Assembly: GCF_000150275.1 (NCBI RefSeq)
Contig: NW_002060945.1
Location: forward strand, 4,147,230 to 4,211,229
From: Trichoplax adhaerens
Lineage: Eukaryota > Placozoa > Uniplacotomia > Trichoplacea > Trichoplacidae
Length of the DNA stretch: 64,000 nucleotides
Reading direction: 5' to 3'
Below the pieces are notes generated by a model. The model saw only the letters and a program-made list of their open reading frames with translations, was not told the origin of the DNA and did not search any database. Positions 31,667-45,200 of this stretch are shown here, piece after piece. How positions within the stretch are numbered: position 1 is the stretch's first letter; each line of letters opens with the position of its first letter. The translations under genes and the position numbers were made by a program.

Positions 31667-34515
31667 GATTGGAACGAGATCTCAAATTAGAACTGTGATT
31701 CTTATTTCCTTGTTATGTGCAATTTCAATTGCCTTACACCGGATGTATAGCCGTAGTGAACGGGAGATTACTCAAAGCTGAAGAAAAAGAAAGCCAACAC
31801 CCAAAGTATTGAAGACTGAAAAATTCTCTAACCTCTTCACACTTATATAAAGTTTACAATTTTACAGAAGTAGCCCTGGAGAAATTAAGTGGTCAGATGG
31901 AGGTTATGCGTACTGTACTTCCTCTGGACTATTGAAATACTGACATAGAAAACAATGCTTAGAATTTTACAGAAAAAGCCCTAAAGCGATTGCTTGATTT
32001 AAATAACAACTACTTTAATTTGTATGCTATGAAAAGAGTCACATACCGTAGTAAACAAGGCATAATGTCCAGTTAACTACATTAATTAACGATCAATTGT
32101 AGACATTCTATTCTGTGGGCCTTTCAAAATTATTTTGCTAAAGAACGATTAGATTGCATACTTTGGATAGACTTTCGAAAAGGTGATTAGTAAGCAAGCA
32201 AAGTGCCAGTCAGTCATCCAGAAAGCTCTATAATTAGGCATATTGGCCTTTGAAATGAATCATGCTTATTTATATTTGCAAGGGGCATTATAGCCAATAT
32301 AGAATGTATCCAAGATGTTAGAGAATTCCGATCTATGTACTTCAATGCCGGTACTATTTAAGCAAATGAACTTTCGCAAATTTTCCATTTAACTATATTG
32401 ATATAAAAATTTAAGCTCACACACGGAACAGGTTATGGCTAATTATACAAGCCAGTTAAATTAGATACAAAGACATTTAATATGAAATTTATCCAGCATT
32501 TTAGTTGTTATACAATGCAAGGACTATATTTGTTCGGATATTAGATATTTATATCATAACTGAAACTTGTTTAGCTTTACAATAAGTTCTAAAAAGCAGT
32601 AGAAACGCAATCTAATCAATTAATGTTTCTCTATTGACTAAATTGATTTCGATTAGCAACCCTAAATGCTACTATCATTATTACGAGATCTCATTATCAA
32701 TTTGCATTACTTGTTCTATACTAACAATTTATAAATATCTTATTGACGATAATTGCTTGCGGTAAAATGTGGAAGCATAGACTAGGGAAGAAAGCTCTAG
32801 TCTCTTTCTGCTAAAGTGTTATCCATGAGCTAACTAATACAATGCGTGCATGATTGATTCAATTTAATAAATTGGGCAAATTTCTTAAAGAGAAAATTAG
32901 TATTGAGGAGAATGTCTATAGCTTAAAAATTGATTAGTGACAATTCCATGTTTAATTTCGCTATTTGCTTTATTTCTGGACTTATTCGCCAGCTTAAGTA
33001 GTTCCTTTAGGTTAATTTTTCTTCTGGTATTGTTAACAAATTGATATCGATGCAACAATTTGTAGTGTTTACTTCTAAATACGGTATAGTCTATTTTTAG
33101 TAAAAGTCAATTTCCACTAGATTGTAGCATAACTCTAAATATGTATAATTTATATTTAACAAAATACTCTGTGGAAATCGCTTTGAATCTAGCTGAATTA
33201 TATCGTAGCCCTGTCTTAACATAGAAGTAACATATTCTTATTAGTGATTTATGATTTCCTCCTGCTGTGCTTCATACATTATAAAAGCTATCTTCTTTCA
33301 CCTATCTCGTTAGTTAGTTCTGCTAGTTACACGGTAAGCTTGCACGCTTTACCTATGCTACATTACTATAGCTATTCGACTAGTCACGTCGTTATACACG
33401 CTGTAGTCTCACACGGTCTTTCCTTTGCGCTAATTCCAATAAACTCTATTCCTCTACTAAATTAACTCTGGTAATTTACTGTGATCATGACGAATCCACA
33501 ATCTTCCGAAACATCACACAATTACTCCTTAAAGCGGCTGATATTAGTCCTGTATGACTTATTTATGGTTAGTAAATTAGTAGCTTAAACGACTTAGACT
33601 TGAATTTCAACAGGTGGTACGAAATGTAGCTAGTTTGTTTAAATTTTGGATAAACGTTTGATGATGGTGACATTAAAAGGGGTTCCTCTCGTACAATATA
33701 TTTATAAAGCATGATATATATCAAATTTACATTGAAAGGCAACACATTGATTATTATATTACGGCATAAAAGATTTTGATATTGTTGTAGCCGAATCAGA
33801 GGACTATAGTTGTACGTATATTATTGGGAGGTAATAACGACGAAAGGGTGTCGTACCTGCTTCCAGCTAGTCTTATCTAGAAACAGTGGTGCTATTCCTA
33901 ATGCGTGTAGAACTCTACAGTGACTCATGCAAAAATTTGCCAGTTATTGAATGCCTTTGCAACACACTGTTAAGATTGATGTAAACTGATGATTATTATG
34001 GGAGAAATGTATTCGCCATATCGTAGCAGAATAATTTATGCTATTAACTTCGGACTTCTGAGCATCGTCTATATTGCCTTTTATGAGATTACTAATAAAT
34101 GGACTTAATAACCCTACATATGCATCATTATCTACTTGCAAACAGTCATGATAATTGCAATAGGGCCATAGTCGTTCCGTAAATTAATTTCAGCTGGATT
34201 AGTTATCATGACCTGCTTGTTTACAACTAGATTTACAAACATTTTTTATTTTTACCTTGAATGAAGCTTCCATGCAAATTTCGATGAGTTTACTATCACT
34301 GTTATGATGTGAAATAATTTACACTAATCTTCGATGTTAATTTTCTAATTCAAAAACTTAAAATATAACAAAATCAATCAATTCTAAAAGATCGATATCC
34401 TTGACTCTTTATTTTCGTTATGTTAAGACATAATACTGCAAGAAATTAATACTGCCTGAAATGTCAAGTCATCAGTGATCGCAAGTAATTACAGGGCATT
34501 AATGGTGTTGCCATA
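31667..34515. other. Spacer between tandem cyclophilin genes
   Basis: The 2.85 kb separate the start of the first paralogue from the stop of the second on the same strand. Only short chance frames and AT-rich sequence are visible. No signal-peptide exon that could belong to the downstream copy was recognised. Confidence 0.45.
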
Positions 34516-37211
34516 CTATTCTTTATCGATGGAAAAAGATTGATCAACTGTAATTTCACCGCAATCAGCAATTTTGACTTCCTTTTCAGGGCGATCGTTA
34601 TGACTAGTTTTCGAATTTTCAATTTTTCTAACAATATCCTGCAATAAATACGAATCAAATATTGAAAAATATTCATAGATATGACTATGAAATGCAGTAG
34701 AATTTCGATCTGTTCTAATATTTACCATTCCGTCCAATACTTTTCCGAATACGACGTGTCTACCGTCGAGCCATGGGGTTCTTACGGTTGTAATGAAAAA
34801 TTGTGATCCATTTGTATGTCGACCAGCATTGGCCATGCTAAGATAACCGGGGCCTGCATGTTTGAGCTTGAAGTTTTCATCATCGAATTTTCTTCCGTAA
34901 ATACTCTTTCCTGATGGAGGTATAATTATTACATCAGCGTGAGAATTTTTTATCGGCTACATTATAATCCGTCTATTACAACGAAAATACTGTAATAATC
35001 TAATATGGCATAGTTGATATTACATTCATCCTATCTAACGTATGTATAGTATGATTTGATAATTAAATATCTTACTTTAGAAATTTTTAAATACTTGACA
35101 TTTACAATACATGTTGTGCATACATATTTGTAGTTACCATAGTCATATCTGGAGATAATATCATTTATGATATTGTCAACGGCTAGCCATTATCATAATT
35201 TCATAGGTACTAAGTACAGTAAGAATTATGCATTCTAATCAGAAATGCTGTTCTATAGTTCTTGCTCAAATTTTAAAAATACTTTGCATGTTTATGGTAT
35301 GCATTACGAATATTGTTGATTCCTAAACTTATTCACAATTAGATTTTAAAATTTTGAAGACTGGTGATATAATTAAGTAATTTTTTTGACTGTTATTGTA
35401 TCATTTGTTATAAGTAGGTACGGGTAGGAAATTGCAAATATTATCATTATTCTTTACAGGATGATCTTTTCATTTTTGAAGTTATTATCACAAGTATTAA
35501 GAGAAATATTCACCTCCAGTTCCATCACCATTGGTAAAATCTCCACCTTGGATCATGAAATCTTTAATAACTCTGTGAAATACACTTCCTTTATACCCAA
35601 ATCCTTTCTAATAGTTTATATATCAAAAAGAGGCATGTCAACGTTAAACATGAATATACTAAAACTCTATAATAGCTTATTAATATTAAATACGTGTACG
35701 TATACTGTAGTGAAATAGAACATTGTTTACGCAATCATAAATTGGAAATTTGTTGATATAGTGTACGAATGATAATTAACCATTAATAAATCGAGAAGGA
35801 GTTCCGTGAATATAGCATGTTTATCTTCTAGTTAGGGCATCACGTTAGAGTTATATGTTGGCACGATCAAGAAAAGAAATTGCTCGATTTTTATAGTATA
35901 TCGTACGTGCATCTATTTGGCATTATTTCTATTGTGAGAGTATATCTAGCAATAGCTAGGAGATACTGTACTATCGATTAGATATAATACGGTTAACATG
36001 TAGTTGTAAAATGCAACGCTCAGTTTACATCACAATCTGTTGGTACATTAATTGTAGGGGCGATAAACTAAGAAGGCTTCATGGTTGGCAGAATAAATAC
36101 TATAGTCGTTGCTTCGATTACAATTGATAAAGAAATACGTTAGTCATTGTAATGCCTACCTCTCCAGTTGCCAAAGCTACGAAATTTGTAACGGTTTTTG
36201 GTACAGTACTACCGAAGAGACCAATTTCGATGCGCCCAGCTTTTTCACCACCAATAGTGATGTCAAAAAAGACCTATCCAACAAATACGCGTAAGTCAAT
36301 AAGTAGATAGTATTGTAACGATTAATTCAAGAAATAGTAGTCATGTTGTATATCCTATGCCGATCATTTTCTACAGTATAACCAGAAATATCCTGTTGTA
36401 CTTAAAGTAATGAATAATTTAACCACAGTAGTAGAGTTCAACGTGTATCTTGACTACGTTTATTAGACAATTCTATAAGCATCGATTTTTATTGGGTAAT
36501 CATTGATGTCCATTCCACTGTGCTGTATATTCTTCTTCAATTGTGGTCACACCATGGGCATCTGCATGCCCATCGCTATTTGCATATGCAAAGTGATATT
36601 GCAATGTCAGACATAGACTGAGGTCAAATCACCATTGACTTTAACCTAAAAGCATGGTATGACTATGGATTTGTAGGAGTTTGTTTCGTCTATGGCATCA
36701 TCAAGTCATCTAGGCGTGTAAAATGCTAGTCAATTGTATAGCACTGCAATCAAGCTTAGCCTAACTGTATAGGCTGTCGACAGTACTGGTAGTGGAGATA
36801 TTGAATTAATACAGTATCATTAATTCATTATAATACTATAATTGAAGCCACACTATTTTAATTCGTGCATCAAATGAAATCATCCACGCTAACATAAATA
36901 CTCAACATACGAGATGCCGAGATATTGTCCATGGATCATATCGATATGATCCTTGTACATTGACGTCTACAATAGAGTTCATAGCAGGATTATTCATAAC
37001 GTTGAAATCATGCCATTTAGCTACCCCATAAAAGTAATAGTCATTGCGATTGTTATTATCCAGTTGAAGGCACTGCAACGTTGTCAACACTTTGACTCCA
37101 TTGGCATTGACCACTTACCTTTTTGGTGACTTTGGGGCCTTTTTTAGCCTGGCTAGAGTTGAAAAAGGTAAAAATGGTAACAACCACTAAAAGTAGCACT
37201 ATCACACGCAT
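34516..37211 (-). CDS. PPIB: Cyclophilin B, ER-lumenal peptidyl-prolyl isomerase
   Basis: This prolyl isomerase assists folding of secretory proteins in the ER. Five exons, 5' to 3': 37119-37211, 36160-36273, 35514-35607, 34726-34910, 34516-34638; 202 residues (human about 216). Exon 1 encodes a clear signal peptide: MRV, a long hydrophobic stretch (about residues 3-17), NSSQA, and then KKGPKVTKK, the typical basic start of mature cyclophilin B. The catalytic core is intact: [41 protein letters not shown]. The tail FSIDKE parallels the AIAKE-type ER retention tail of vertebrate cyclophilin B. Its promoter region carries an ERSE/UPRE-like element (37378-37399). A same-strand paralogue lacking the signal peptide lies downstream. 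Confidence 0.93.
36554..36592. promoter_or_regulatory. Adjacent perfect palindromes in PPIB intron 1 (octamer-type)
   Basis: ATGGGCAT-CTGC-ATGCCCAT (36554-36573) is a perfect inverted repeat with a 4-base loop. Six bases on, TTTGCATATGCAAA (36579-36592) is a perfect 14-base palindrome. It contains the POU octamer ATTTGCAT with its leading A, overlapping its mirror image. A regulatory role is inference. Confidence 0.3.
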
Positions 37212-37377
37212 GATGTAGCGGAATTGAACTGAATCCGTGATGGATCTTGAGTAGAATAATTAATAACAAGGAGATTATGGAAGACTTTTTCTTCAATAAT
37301 CTTGCCAGTTAATTACGTCTCTTTCGTACTGGCTAGGCACAGGTGACGCAGAGGTGGTTGAGTTGGTGATGGGAAAG

Positions 37378-37399
37378 TGACGTGGCAGGCCTGCAATGG
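37378..37399 (-). promoter_or_regulatory. ERSE/UPRE-like element upstream of PPIB
   Basis: On the minus (coding) strand the sequence reads CCATT-N9-CCACG, one base from the ER-stress element CCAAT-N9-CCACG with the exact 9-base spacing. The overlapping plus-strand TGACGTGG (37378-37385) matches the XBP1/ATF6 UPR element. It lies about 170-190 bp before the PPIB start codon. Vertebrate PPIB is induced by ER stress, so the position makes sense. Function not shown. Confidence 0.4.
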
Positions 37400-37466
37400 G
37401 CGAGTGAACTGTTTACACTAGTGATTGCATGGTGTGCTCCAATCACGTCTCAAACCATTGGTTGAT

Positions 37467-37549
37467 ATACTGTACTGTAAAGTGTACACTGTACAGTAAT
37501 AGGAAAACAGGAAGACTACAGTACCTGTAGTACTGTACACTGTACAGGA
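37467..37549. repeat. TGTACA-rich palindromic cluster upstream of PPIB
   Basis: Dense ACTGTACTGT, GTGTACACTGTACAG and TACTGTACACTGTACAG units lie about 260-340 bp before the PPIB start codon and immediately left of the duplicated 0.45-kb segment. Same family as the clusters at 515, 1361, 51041 and 55131. Confidence 0.6.
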
Positions 37550-37554
37550 ATATT

Positions 37555-37992
37555 GAAGGGATGTTGACTTGAAACCTGGTGATCACGTGCTAGGTGAAAT
37601 TTGAACTATGGGACTATCAACTCGAGTAGGGACTTGGAACGCTAATATCAATCTTACCGGTTTCTGGATCGTCGTCAGTCAGTCCGTGATCAACGACGGT
37701 ATAACTAGTGATAAACTCCTCACAGCTCATAGGAAGCGAGATGCCCAAGTGGCAAACTTTTGAAAATCAATAGCATATCTCATGACTTGAACTGCAACAG
37801 TTCATTATAATTCAATTATGAATGATATGAAAGGGCTAATAACTGACTGCAACTTTCAATTACTGCACATACATAAATTGACAGTACGTGGAATACGTTC
37901 TAGGCTAATATTGTAACAATAAGTTGAAAGAGTAGGACTTGCATCAACGCGCATTCCAATCTAACCTTCAGCTCAAAAGTAAATATTAAAAA
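37555..37992. repeat. Direct repeat copy 1 (about 435 bp)
   Basis: This unit recurs 452 bp to the right (38012-38445) with roughly ten substitutions and tiny indels near the ends, so the duplication is recent. It begins near GAAGGGATGTT, contains a CACGTG E-box (GATCACGTGC) and ends near CTTCAGCTCAA. On the minus strand it holds an exon-like frame at 37658-37730: ATG, 24 codons, then a GTAAGA donor. Confidence 0.9.
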
Positions 37993-38011
37993 ATTTAAAA
38001 TTTATAATAGG

Positions 38012-38445
38012 GAAGGGATGTTAAAACCTGGTGATCACGTGCACGGTGAAATTTGAACTATGGGACTATCAATTCGAGTAGGGACTTGGAACGCTAATAT
38101 CAATCTTACCGGTTTCTGGATCGTCGTCAGTCAGTCCGTGATCAACGACGGTATAACTAGTGACAAACTCCTCACAGCTCATAGGAAGCGAGATGCCCAA
38201 GTGGCAAACTTTTGAAAATCAATAGCATATCTCATGACTTGAACAGCAACAGTTCATTATAATTCAATTATGAATGATATGAAAGGGCTAATAGCTGACT
38301 GCAACTTTTAACTACTGCACATACATAAATTGACTGTACGTGGAATACGTTCTAGGCTAATATTGTAACAATAAGTTGAAAGAGTAGGACTTGCATCAAC
38401 GCGCTTTCCAATCTAACCTTCAGCTCAAGTGTAAACATTAAAAAT
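38012..38445. repeat. Direct repeat copy 2 (about 435 bp)
   Basis: Second copy of the unit at 37555-37992, offset 452 bp. The minus-strand exon-like frame (38110-38182) is kept open, with one conservative Ile-to-Val change and an intact donor. No matching second exon was recognised on either side. Confidence 0.9.
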
Positions 38446-39287
38446 CACATCTTTTTATCTTCAATTTGGACGCATAGTATCACGAACCCAAATTCGACTA
38501 GTAAGAACAAATGGTAACGCTTCACAAACTCGTAAAAATGAATAGTAATCAGAATCAAGATCTGATATACAAATGCACTGTATATCCAGATATACATCAT
38601 TAAAATGCAGCTTTGTTTCCAACAATCGACACAAAATTCAATTCAGCAGAGATCGTCAACGCTATCGTTGCAACAATAAAGAAACTCTAAATTCAGTATG
38701 CGTATTCTAAACGGAAAAGTGGGTTAGGCTTAATATATCAAACACAACAGCCTAACCTTAAAGTTACAATCAATTTTGCCAAGTGGGTGAGCTAATAACC
38801 TTACAAATGAGCAATACAGCGCTTATGAATGCTCTTACAAATACAGAGCAAATTTTATGCGCGTACTTTGTAGAGATACGTGTATATTGAACAGTTGATA
38901 TTTAATGAAGTAGTCATGGGCATAGTTGCTACAGTATATTCAAGTGCTTTCTAATTGTCCTACGAAAAACTATTACGTAATTCATTTATAAATTATTCAG
39001 TAATTATATTAGGATATCTCATTCGTACGTCTTTCGTGTTAAAATCTTTAGTAAATCGTAATAATCATTGATATTAACTTTTTGTTGTATTTTTACTATA
39101 ATAATACACTAGTATGCAAAAGTACTGGATACAATTGACACTTTACCATAATATACAGTAGTTACATTTTTAAAAGATACAAGAAATCATCTATACGTCG
39201 TATCGCAAATTGTGGTATGTAGAGAGTAGTATATAATAATCTTTTATATCATAGAGTGTAATGCTAATCAAAGGAGACTTTTGGATA
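38446..39287. other. Intergenic spacer before the MAP2K5 3' end
   Basis: AT-rich DNA of 0.84 kb between the duplicated segment and the MAP2K5 stop codon. I see no exon, RNA gene or repeat I can support. Confidence 0.5.
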
Positions 39288-42200
39288 TTAAGTAGCTGCT
39301 GCTGGATATTCTTCCGTACTTGGTAAATTGTTTTTAACATGTGATAACATTTTTGATAACCATGCTGCTACGATGGAAACGTCATTATCGTCATGTTTAC
39401 AGATAAATGGATGATGCTAAAGCAAACAGAAAATAATGATACTTTACAGGTGAAATCAACTCTAATTTCCAAGAAAGTAGCGCATTTAAATTAAAGATGC
39501 GAATTCATTACCCAGCACGACTGTATACCGATATAATGTATAATTATGTTATTATATAGTACTTAAATTGGCACTTACTAAGAGATCATCAGGTGCTGGA
39601 CGATCGTGCGGAGATTTCCTTGTGCTATTAGGAGTCAAAATGACATAGACAATAATAAACTTAAAAATGTCGCTCTTGCAAACAAATAATTTTACTCCAT
39701 TGCAGTACTAATTCTAAATATTTCTAACCACAAAGCAGCCAAGTTTACAAATTCCGGTGAGAATCGATCACTGGGTAGTGTTGGAGGGGCCTAAAATTAA
39801 TGAGAAGGTAGACAAATTTGTTAAATATATGATATTAATAACTTGTACTATTGCTAAAAAGGTACAACACAAAATAAGTGTAAATTATCCAAAATCGAAC
39901 CTCGTGGATTATACATTGCAGAAGTTCTACGACAGACTTCAGCCCAGAGAAAGTTAAAAATTTTTTATTCAAATTTTAGCTTTAAATATCAGGCCGTGAA
40001 AAAAGGGACGTTTTGCTGAAGATTACTTACCATGGAAGATAGCTCTCTTTGATTGTCCTATATTGCCATTAAGAAATAATCTATATCATCCTTACTGAGT
40101 ATAAACTACAAAACTACAATATTAATTAAATTAATACTGCAGTAACAATTTTTATTTCTATTGAGTTTATATACCGTAGGATAAGGAAATTTTCCTAATG
40201 CCATCTATAATAAGTAATGCATTCATTAGCTGATTGAAGGTATGAAAGTAAAAATAAAACTGCGAAGAAATGGTAATTTCCATTGCAGCTGATTTCTACA
40301 AATCGTAACCGATATTACTTCTAAAAGTGCTAATCCTAGGCTCCAAACTTCCGAATTAACTCCATACTCTGATCCAACGATTCTTTCCGGCTGAAAATAT
40401 TTGATTAAATGTGATTTATTGTCTTTGCATGCTCGGATTTTTTGAGATAAAATCAAAACATTCAACCTTACCGCCATGTATGCATTTGTTCCTACATATG
40501 TATGAGCTATAGAACGTTCCAGCTAGATAGATAATTGTAACATTCCATGGAATTAATGCATCGGTATTAATCGAGGTATAAATTACTATAGACTATAATA
40601 ATATCGACTGCAATAATGGTGACTTACTTGAACACTGACACCAAAGTCACAAAGCTTTACTTGACCTTGAGTATTTACAAGCATATTCGACGGTTTTACA
40701 TCTGCATTTAAACGCATGATTATAAGATAGTAACATCGATGAGAGACAACGCTCGCGGATTAAGGTAATATAATAGATCAGTAATAAGGGACACATAAGT
40801 TACGAATTAGTAAATTACCTCTATGCATTATTTTCTGGTTCCAAAGGTAAACCAAGCCTTTAACAACCTAGAAATACAGAGAGTTGTCAAAATAATAGAA
40901 TCGATCCAGAATTTACATACTGAGATGTAAGCTAACCGAGGCAGTAACTTTTCCAAGCACTAATTCAGGAATTTTTCCATATTTATCTAAAGAACCGCCT
41001 GAGAAAGGGGATGAATAAGGTTTATTATGGTCTTTCAATCATGCTATACGTAATAAGTTGTAAAATAACTTATATGCAACTGCTATGATCATACTATACC
41101 AACCGTCCATATATTCCGTACACATGGCTATTCTAATTTATTCAGAAAGCGAAGAGAATAAATTTCTTGTAAATAGTGCTCATAATGAATGATCATAACC
41201 TTTAATATTTTGAAAGCCTATCAGCACTATATCAAATTATACCTATTTTCGATAAAAAATGCGCCATAAAACGAGATAATATATGAGGAGTCACACTATT
41301 ATAAATAAAAAGTATTATTCAATGACAGTTTGTAGTTATGAAAATATATAGCACGCAAAATTAAAAAGATATGCTACTTTCGATAGAACATTAAGCAGTA
41401 TTATGTTATATGGCGTTATTTTAATATCCAGAAACCTTGAAAAGTATGTCTAATTCGGACATGATTTGCTTTTGAACGTCAGGAGTGATATCTAGGTACA
41501 TTAACTAATACGGTAAAGCCAAAATGAGCGTTATTATATATTAGATATCGCATTTTGACATATTAAAATACAACGTTCGCCATATAAAATGTTTAGTATA
41601 TGGTAATTGCAGACCTTAACAGCCATTAGTTTTCCGAATTTCTTATCTAGGCATCTAGAAGTAGCAATTTACCAATACGATTTAGGTAAGTAGGTGACTC
41701 AAAAGCTCTATTTACAGATGATATGGCGTTAATTGTTGAATTGACTTTAGCTACAACATACGTACTTGTACACAGTACCAACATGCCCACTACCTAGAAT
41801 ATTATAATATTCTAAATGATTTGGAACTACCTGTAAATAAAAGGTAAGTCATTGTAACAAATGCAATAATTTTAACATTCGTAACTCTCTGTTCAAAGCT
41901 TACAAAAGAAGTACCGTTATTTGCTAATGACAGTAATTTATCGAAAAATGACATTGATAATTTAGAAATTGCTAAATATGCCTCTACTGTTCTGACTTTT
42001 AGTTAGATCTACTATACATCGTATTTAATACAAAACAACAATTGGTTCAATTACCTGTCCACTCTGTAATATTGCTTGCAAATTACCTCCAGATTTGTGT
42101 TTCCTAGGCAAGGATACATTTCAGTATTGTTGATTTTAACGTAGTATGTGATTTATAGTATACTATTTATACAGCTAAGAACTCCGCAATTGAATTGGGC

Positions 42201-45200
42201 ACGATATACGATTATCAATGAGTAAAAATAAAGTCATATTTGATTTCTATCATTATCTACCAGCACTACACACTATACATCGAGATGATCTTTTCTCTAG
42301 CTGTATTGCTATATTCGTATTTTAGTCAGATACATAGATTCGTACCCCATTGGAGATTCGACACCGTAAACACTAGGGGCTGGTGCAGCCTTAGTATTAA
42401 CCTTCAAACAGAATTCAACAAATGAATTCATTAGATCATAGTACTATAGTGAGATAAAACGACTAATGACAACTTCTGTTTCATAATAATGATTAAGATA
42501 GAATGTCCTAGCTAGGGCAAAAATAAGATAGACTTTTAAATTCACAGGTTACTATGCAGTATTTTAAAAAAGTACCGTAAACAAATAAGGATTAGAACGT
42601 TTACGTACCGTGAGCAGGAAATAACAAAAAATGGCAAAAAGATTACAGTACTCTTATGTATGAAACTCACAAACTATCAATTGTCTACGGTATAAAAAAA
42701 TGAGTAGTTGGTGATAGTTGTAATCATTACCCTTCACCTATCGTCTTAACTCGTAATTGAAAAAAAAATTATGAAAACTTAACTCTACTACTTTATCTAA
42801 TTGTTTCTTCGTTTAGGTTATATTTATTTATTTAAAGATTTGACGACATTCCATAGGAGATTTTATATTGATTAAAGTAATATACATACAGTTAATCCAA
42901 GGACGTTTCTCTTTCTCGGCGTCTTGACGACTATAGTTTGATATATCGAAAAATGAGCATGAGAATTGTGAATGTTGTACTGTACATAGTCTACATACTG
43001 GACCTTAGAATCATTCATTATATATTGATACAATCGGTGCTCTTAGCGATTTAGACAACGAATACTGACGTTAATATGACAGTGTACTGTACTGTAGGCA
43101 TACTTACAAGTGGTTATAATGCAAATTATTCATAGCTAGCTACTGAACATTTAAATAATAAAGCAGTGAGTATATGATAAGCAGGTCAGTCTGTCAAGAG
43201 TTTGGAATATCGATAGGAAATTCGTTATTCAATATATCTTGACGAAATTTATGATATGGCTTTAAGCGTGACTATAACATCAGGGACGTATCCTAAAGTT
43301 CATGCATTGGAAATGCATACAGCATAACGTGTACTAATACGAGCAATATTCATTTAATAAATAATAGCCTGCTCGACTGAAGTCTCTTTATACAAATAGT
43401 TGGTAAGCAATGTTGCTAATTTGTTTACCTTTTGGATAAATGATTAACATCGGTGGCATGGCAGGCACCACTCTAGATTCATTGGACATGATGTACTTCA
43501 AATTTATACCAATAGGCAATACCATGATCACGGCAGAAGATAAAAAGGATTTTTGATTTCGTTATAATCGAATCAAGGATTTCGCATAATTGAAACAAAA
43601 TAAAATAATAAGAGTGAAATTTAATAACAATGTCTTCCATTGAGAAGTCGTCATCAGGGATTACTTAATAAGAGAGGTTGTCATATTGCAACCGCTGCTG
43701 GGATAGAAACGCCCATACGTACAGTAGACTTATTTATAGTACTGTACTGCACTGTAATAAAGGATGAAAGCTGTATAAAACAGTAAACTGATTTTCAACT
43801 TTAAATGTTAATTTTATTTAATTAAAAATCAACATAGTTGCATATCATTACATAATTAATCATTGCACGTAATTCCTCGTCGCTTTTCACAATAATGCGA
43901 TCTCCATCATCATCTTCGTCTTTGTTGTTCCGTAACATCAATAAAAATGCGTTAAAAAATAACATTTGTTAAATTTTGCGGTATTACTAATTTCATTTCT
44001 TGCATGTACGAAATTATTAATTTCAGATAATAAAGTAGTGTCATCAACGTATTAAACATACTCTTCTGAGTTAGAATTACGATAGGTACTGTATCACTTG
44101 TGTGATATGCTCTAATTATTTCAGGCAAGTATAAAAGGATCTTCATACAATGCAAATGACAGTCCAACAAAATGTCTAACAAGAGTTTATGAAAATAAAA
44201 GTATGACAAATGCTTCGATATGCTGTACAAGTAGTTTTCATTGTTATCAACTATTGTAAGCTGTGAATGTTTCATTAATGCAATAGCAATTAGTATACCT
44301 CCAAAAATTGGCAAAAAATTGTAGAAAAATCTAGCGTAATATTACTGAAACTTACCCATTTACTGGAGTACTTGTATTTAGCTATGGTTATTGAATAATT
44401 CAACTGAAAGTGATTTATTGATTCTTGCTTACTTGGCCAACTACTGTACTAAGCTACAAGTAATTAATCGGATCGAATCGATGACGTTTACAGAATGGGA
44501 TTATATCTTATGAGAGCATTCTTAGGCGATTATTGCCGATACAGTAGAATCTCATAATTCAGACATGATGTAAAATCCAATTCGTTGTATCGTTCTATAC
44601 AATATGATGGTACGAGTATATGTTGATAACTTACATTCAAAAGCTGAGGCAGTCGTTTGTAGGACACGGCTGATTGCATCCTATTTATAAAGAAATGAAT
44701 ATACGTATAGTGGTTCGATAAATACGGCAATGATGTCATCTTTAATACTTAGCTAAGTCTTCCATAGAAATATTGATAAGCCATAAAGTACCGCATAGAT
44801 CGAGAACTATGATTTAAAACTTTCATCTTCTTGATATGCGATTATAATATTCTATTTTCGTATAGTGCACTACACTACCTGAGCAGCCATAGCTGATCGA
44901 TGAAAATCAATGCATCAAAATTGGCAAGGGATACATAAGCTCGGAAAAATACCGACTACTGTATGTTGAATGTGCACTGCGTGTGTACGCTATGCATAGT
45001 TAAGTCAAGGTACAATATCATGAATAAATATACATTATCCATCTATCCTAAGCAAATATGAGTACAGCACGAAGAAGGAATGCACGCTACTTGGCTCACT
45101 TTGCTACCCAGTCAATCTAGTGAGGATTATAAAACAAGTTGCAAATTGATACGGTAATGAAATTCGATCTCGTCGATTGCATCAATCTTCTCGACTGCAA

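Noticed and set aside
36902-37114. 70-codon minus-strand frame next to PPIB exon 1
   Set aside because: Intronic; PPIB exons 1 and 2 join in phase 0 across it and it shows no recognisable motif.
41640-41757. Extra MAP2K5 mini-exon (TCACCTACTTAC...) between glycine loop and catalytic lysine
   Set aside because: Would require a 26-base intron. The gttgta donor at 41758 gives the exact family length between VYK and AVK.
43952-44314. 120-codon minus-strand frame in MAP2K5 intron 2
   Set aside because: Lies between PB1 exons 2 and 3, hydrophobic AT-rich composition, no homology; the flanking exons join in phase without it.
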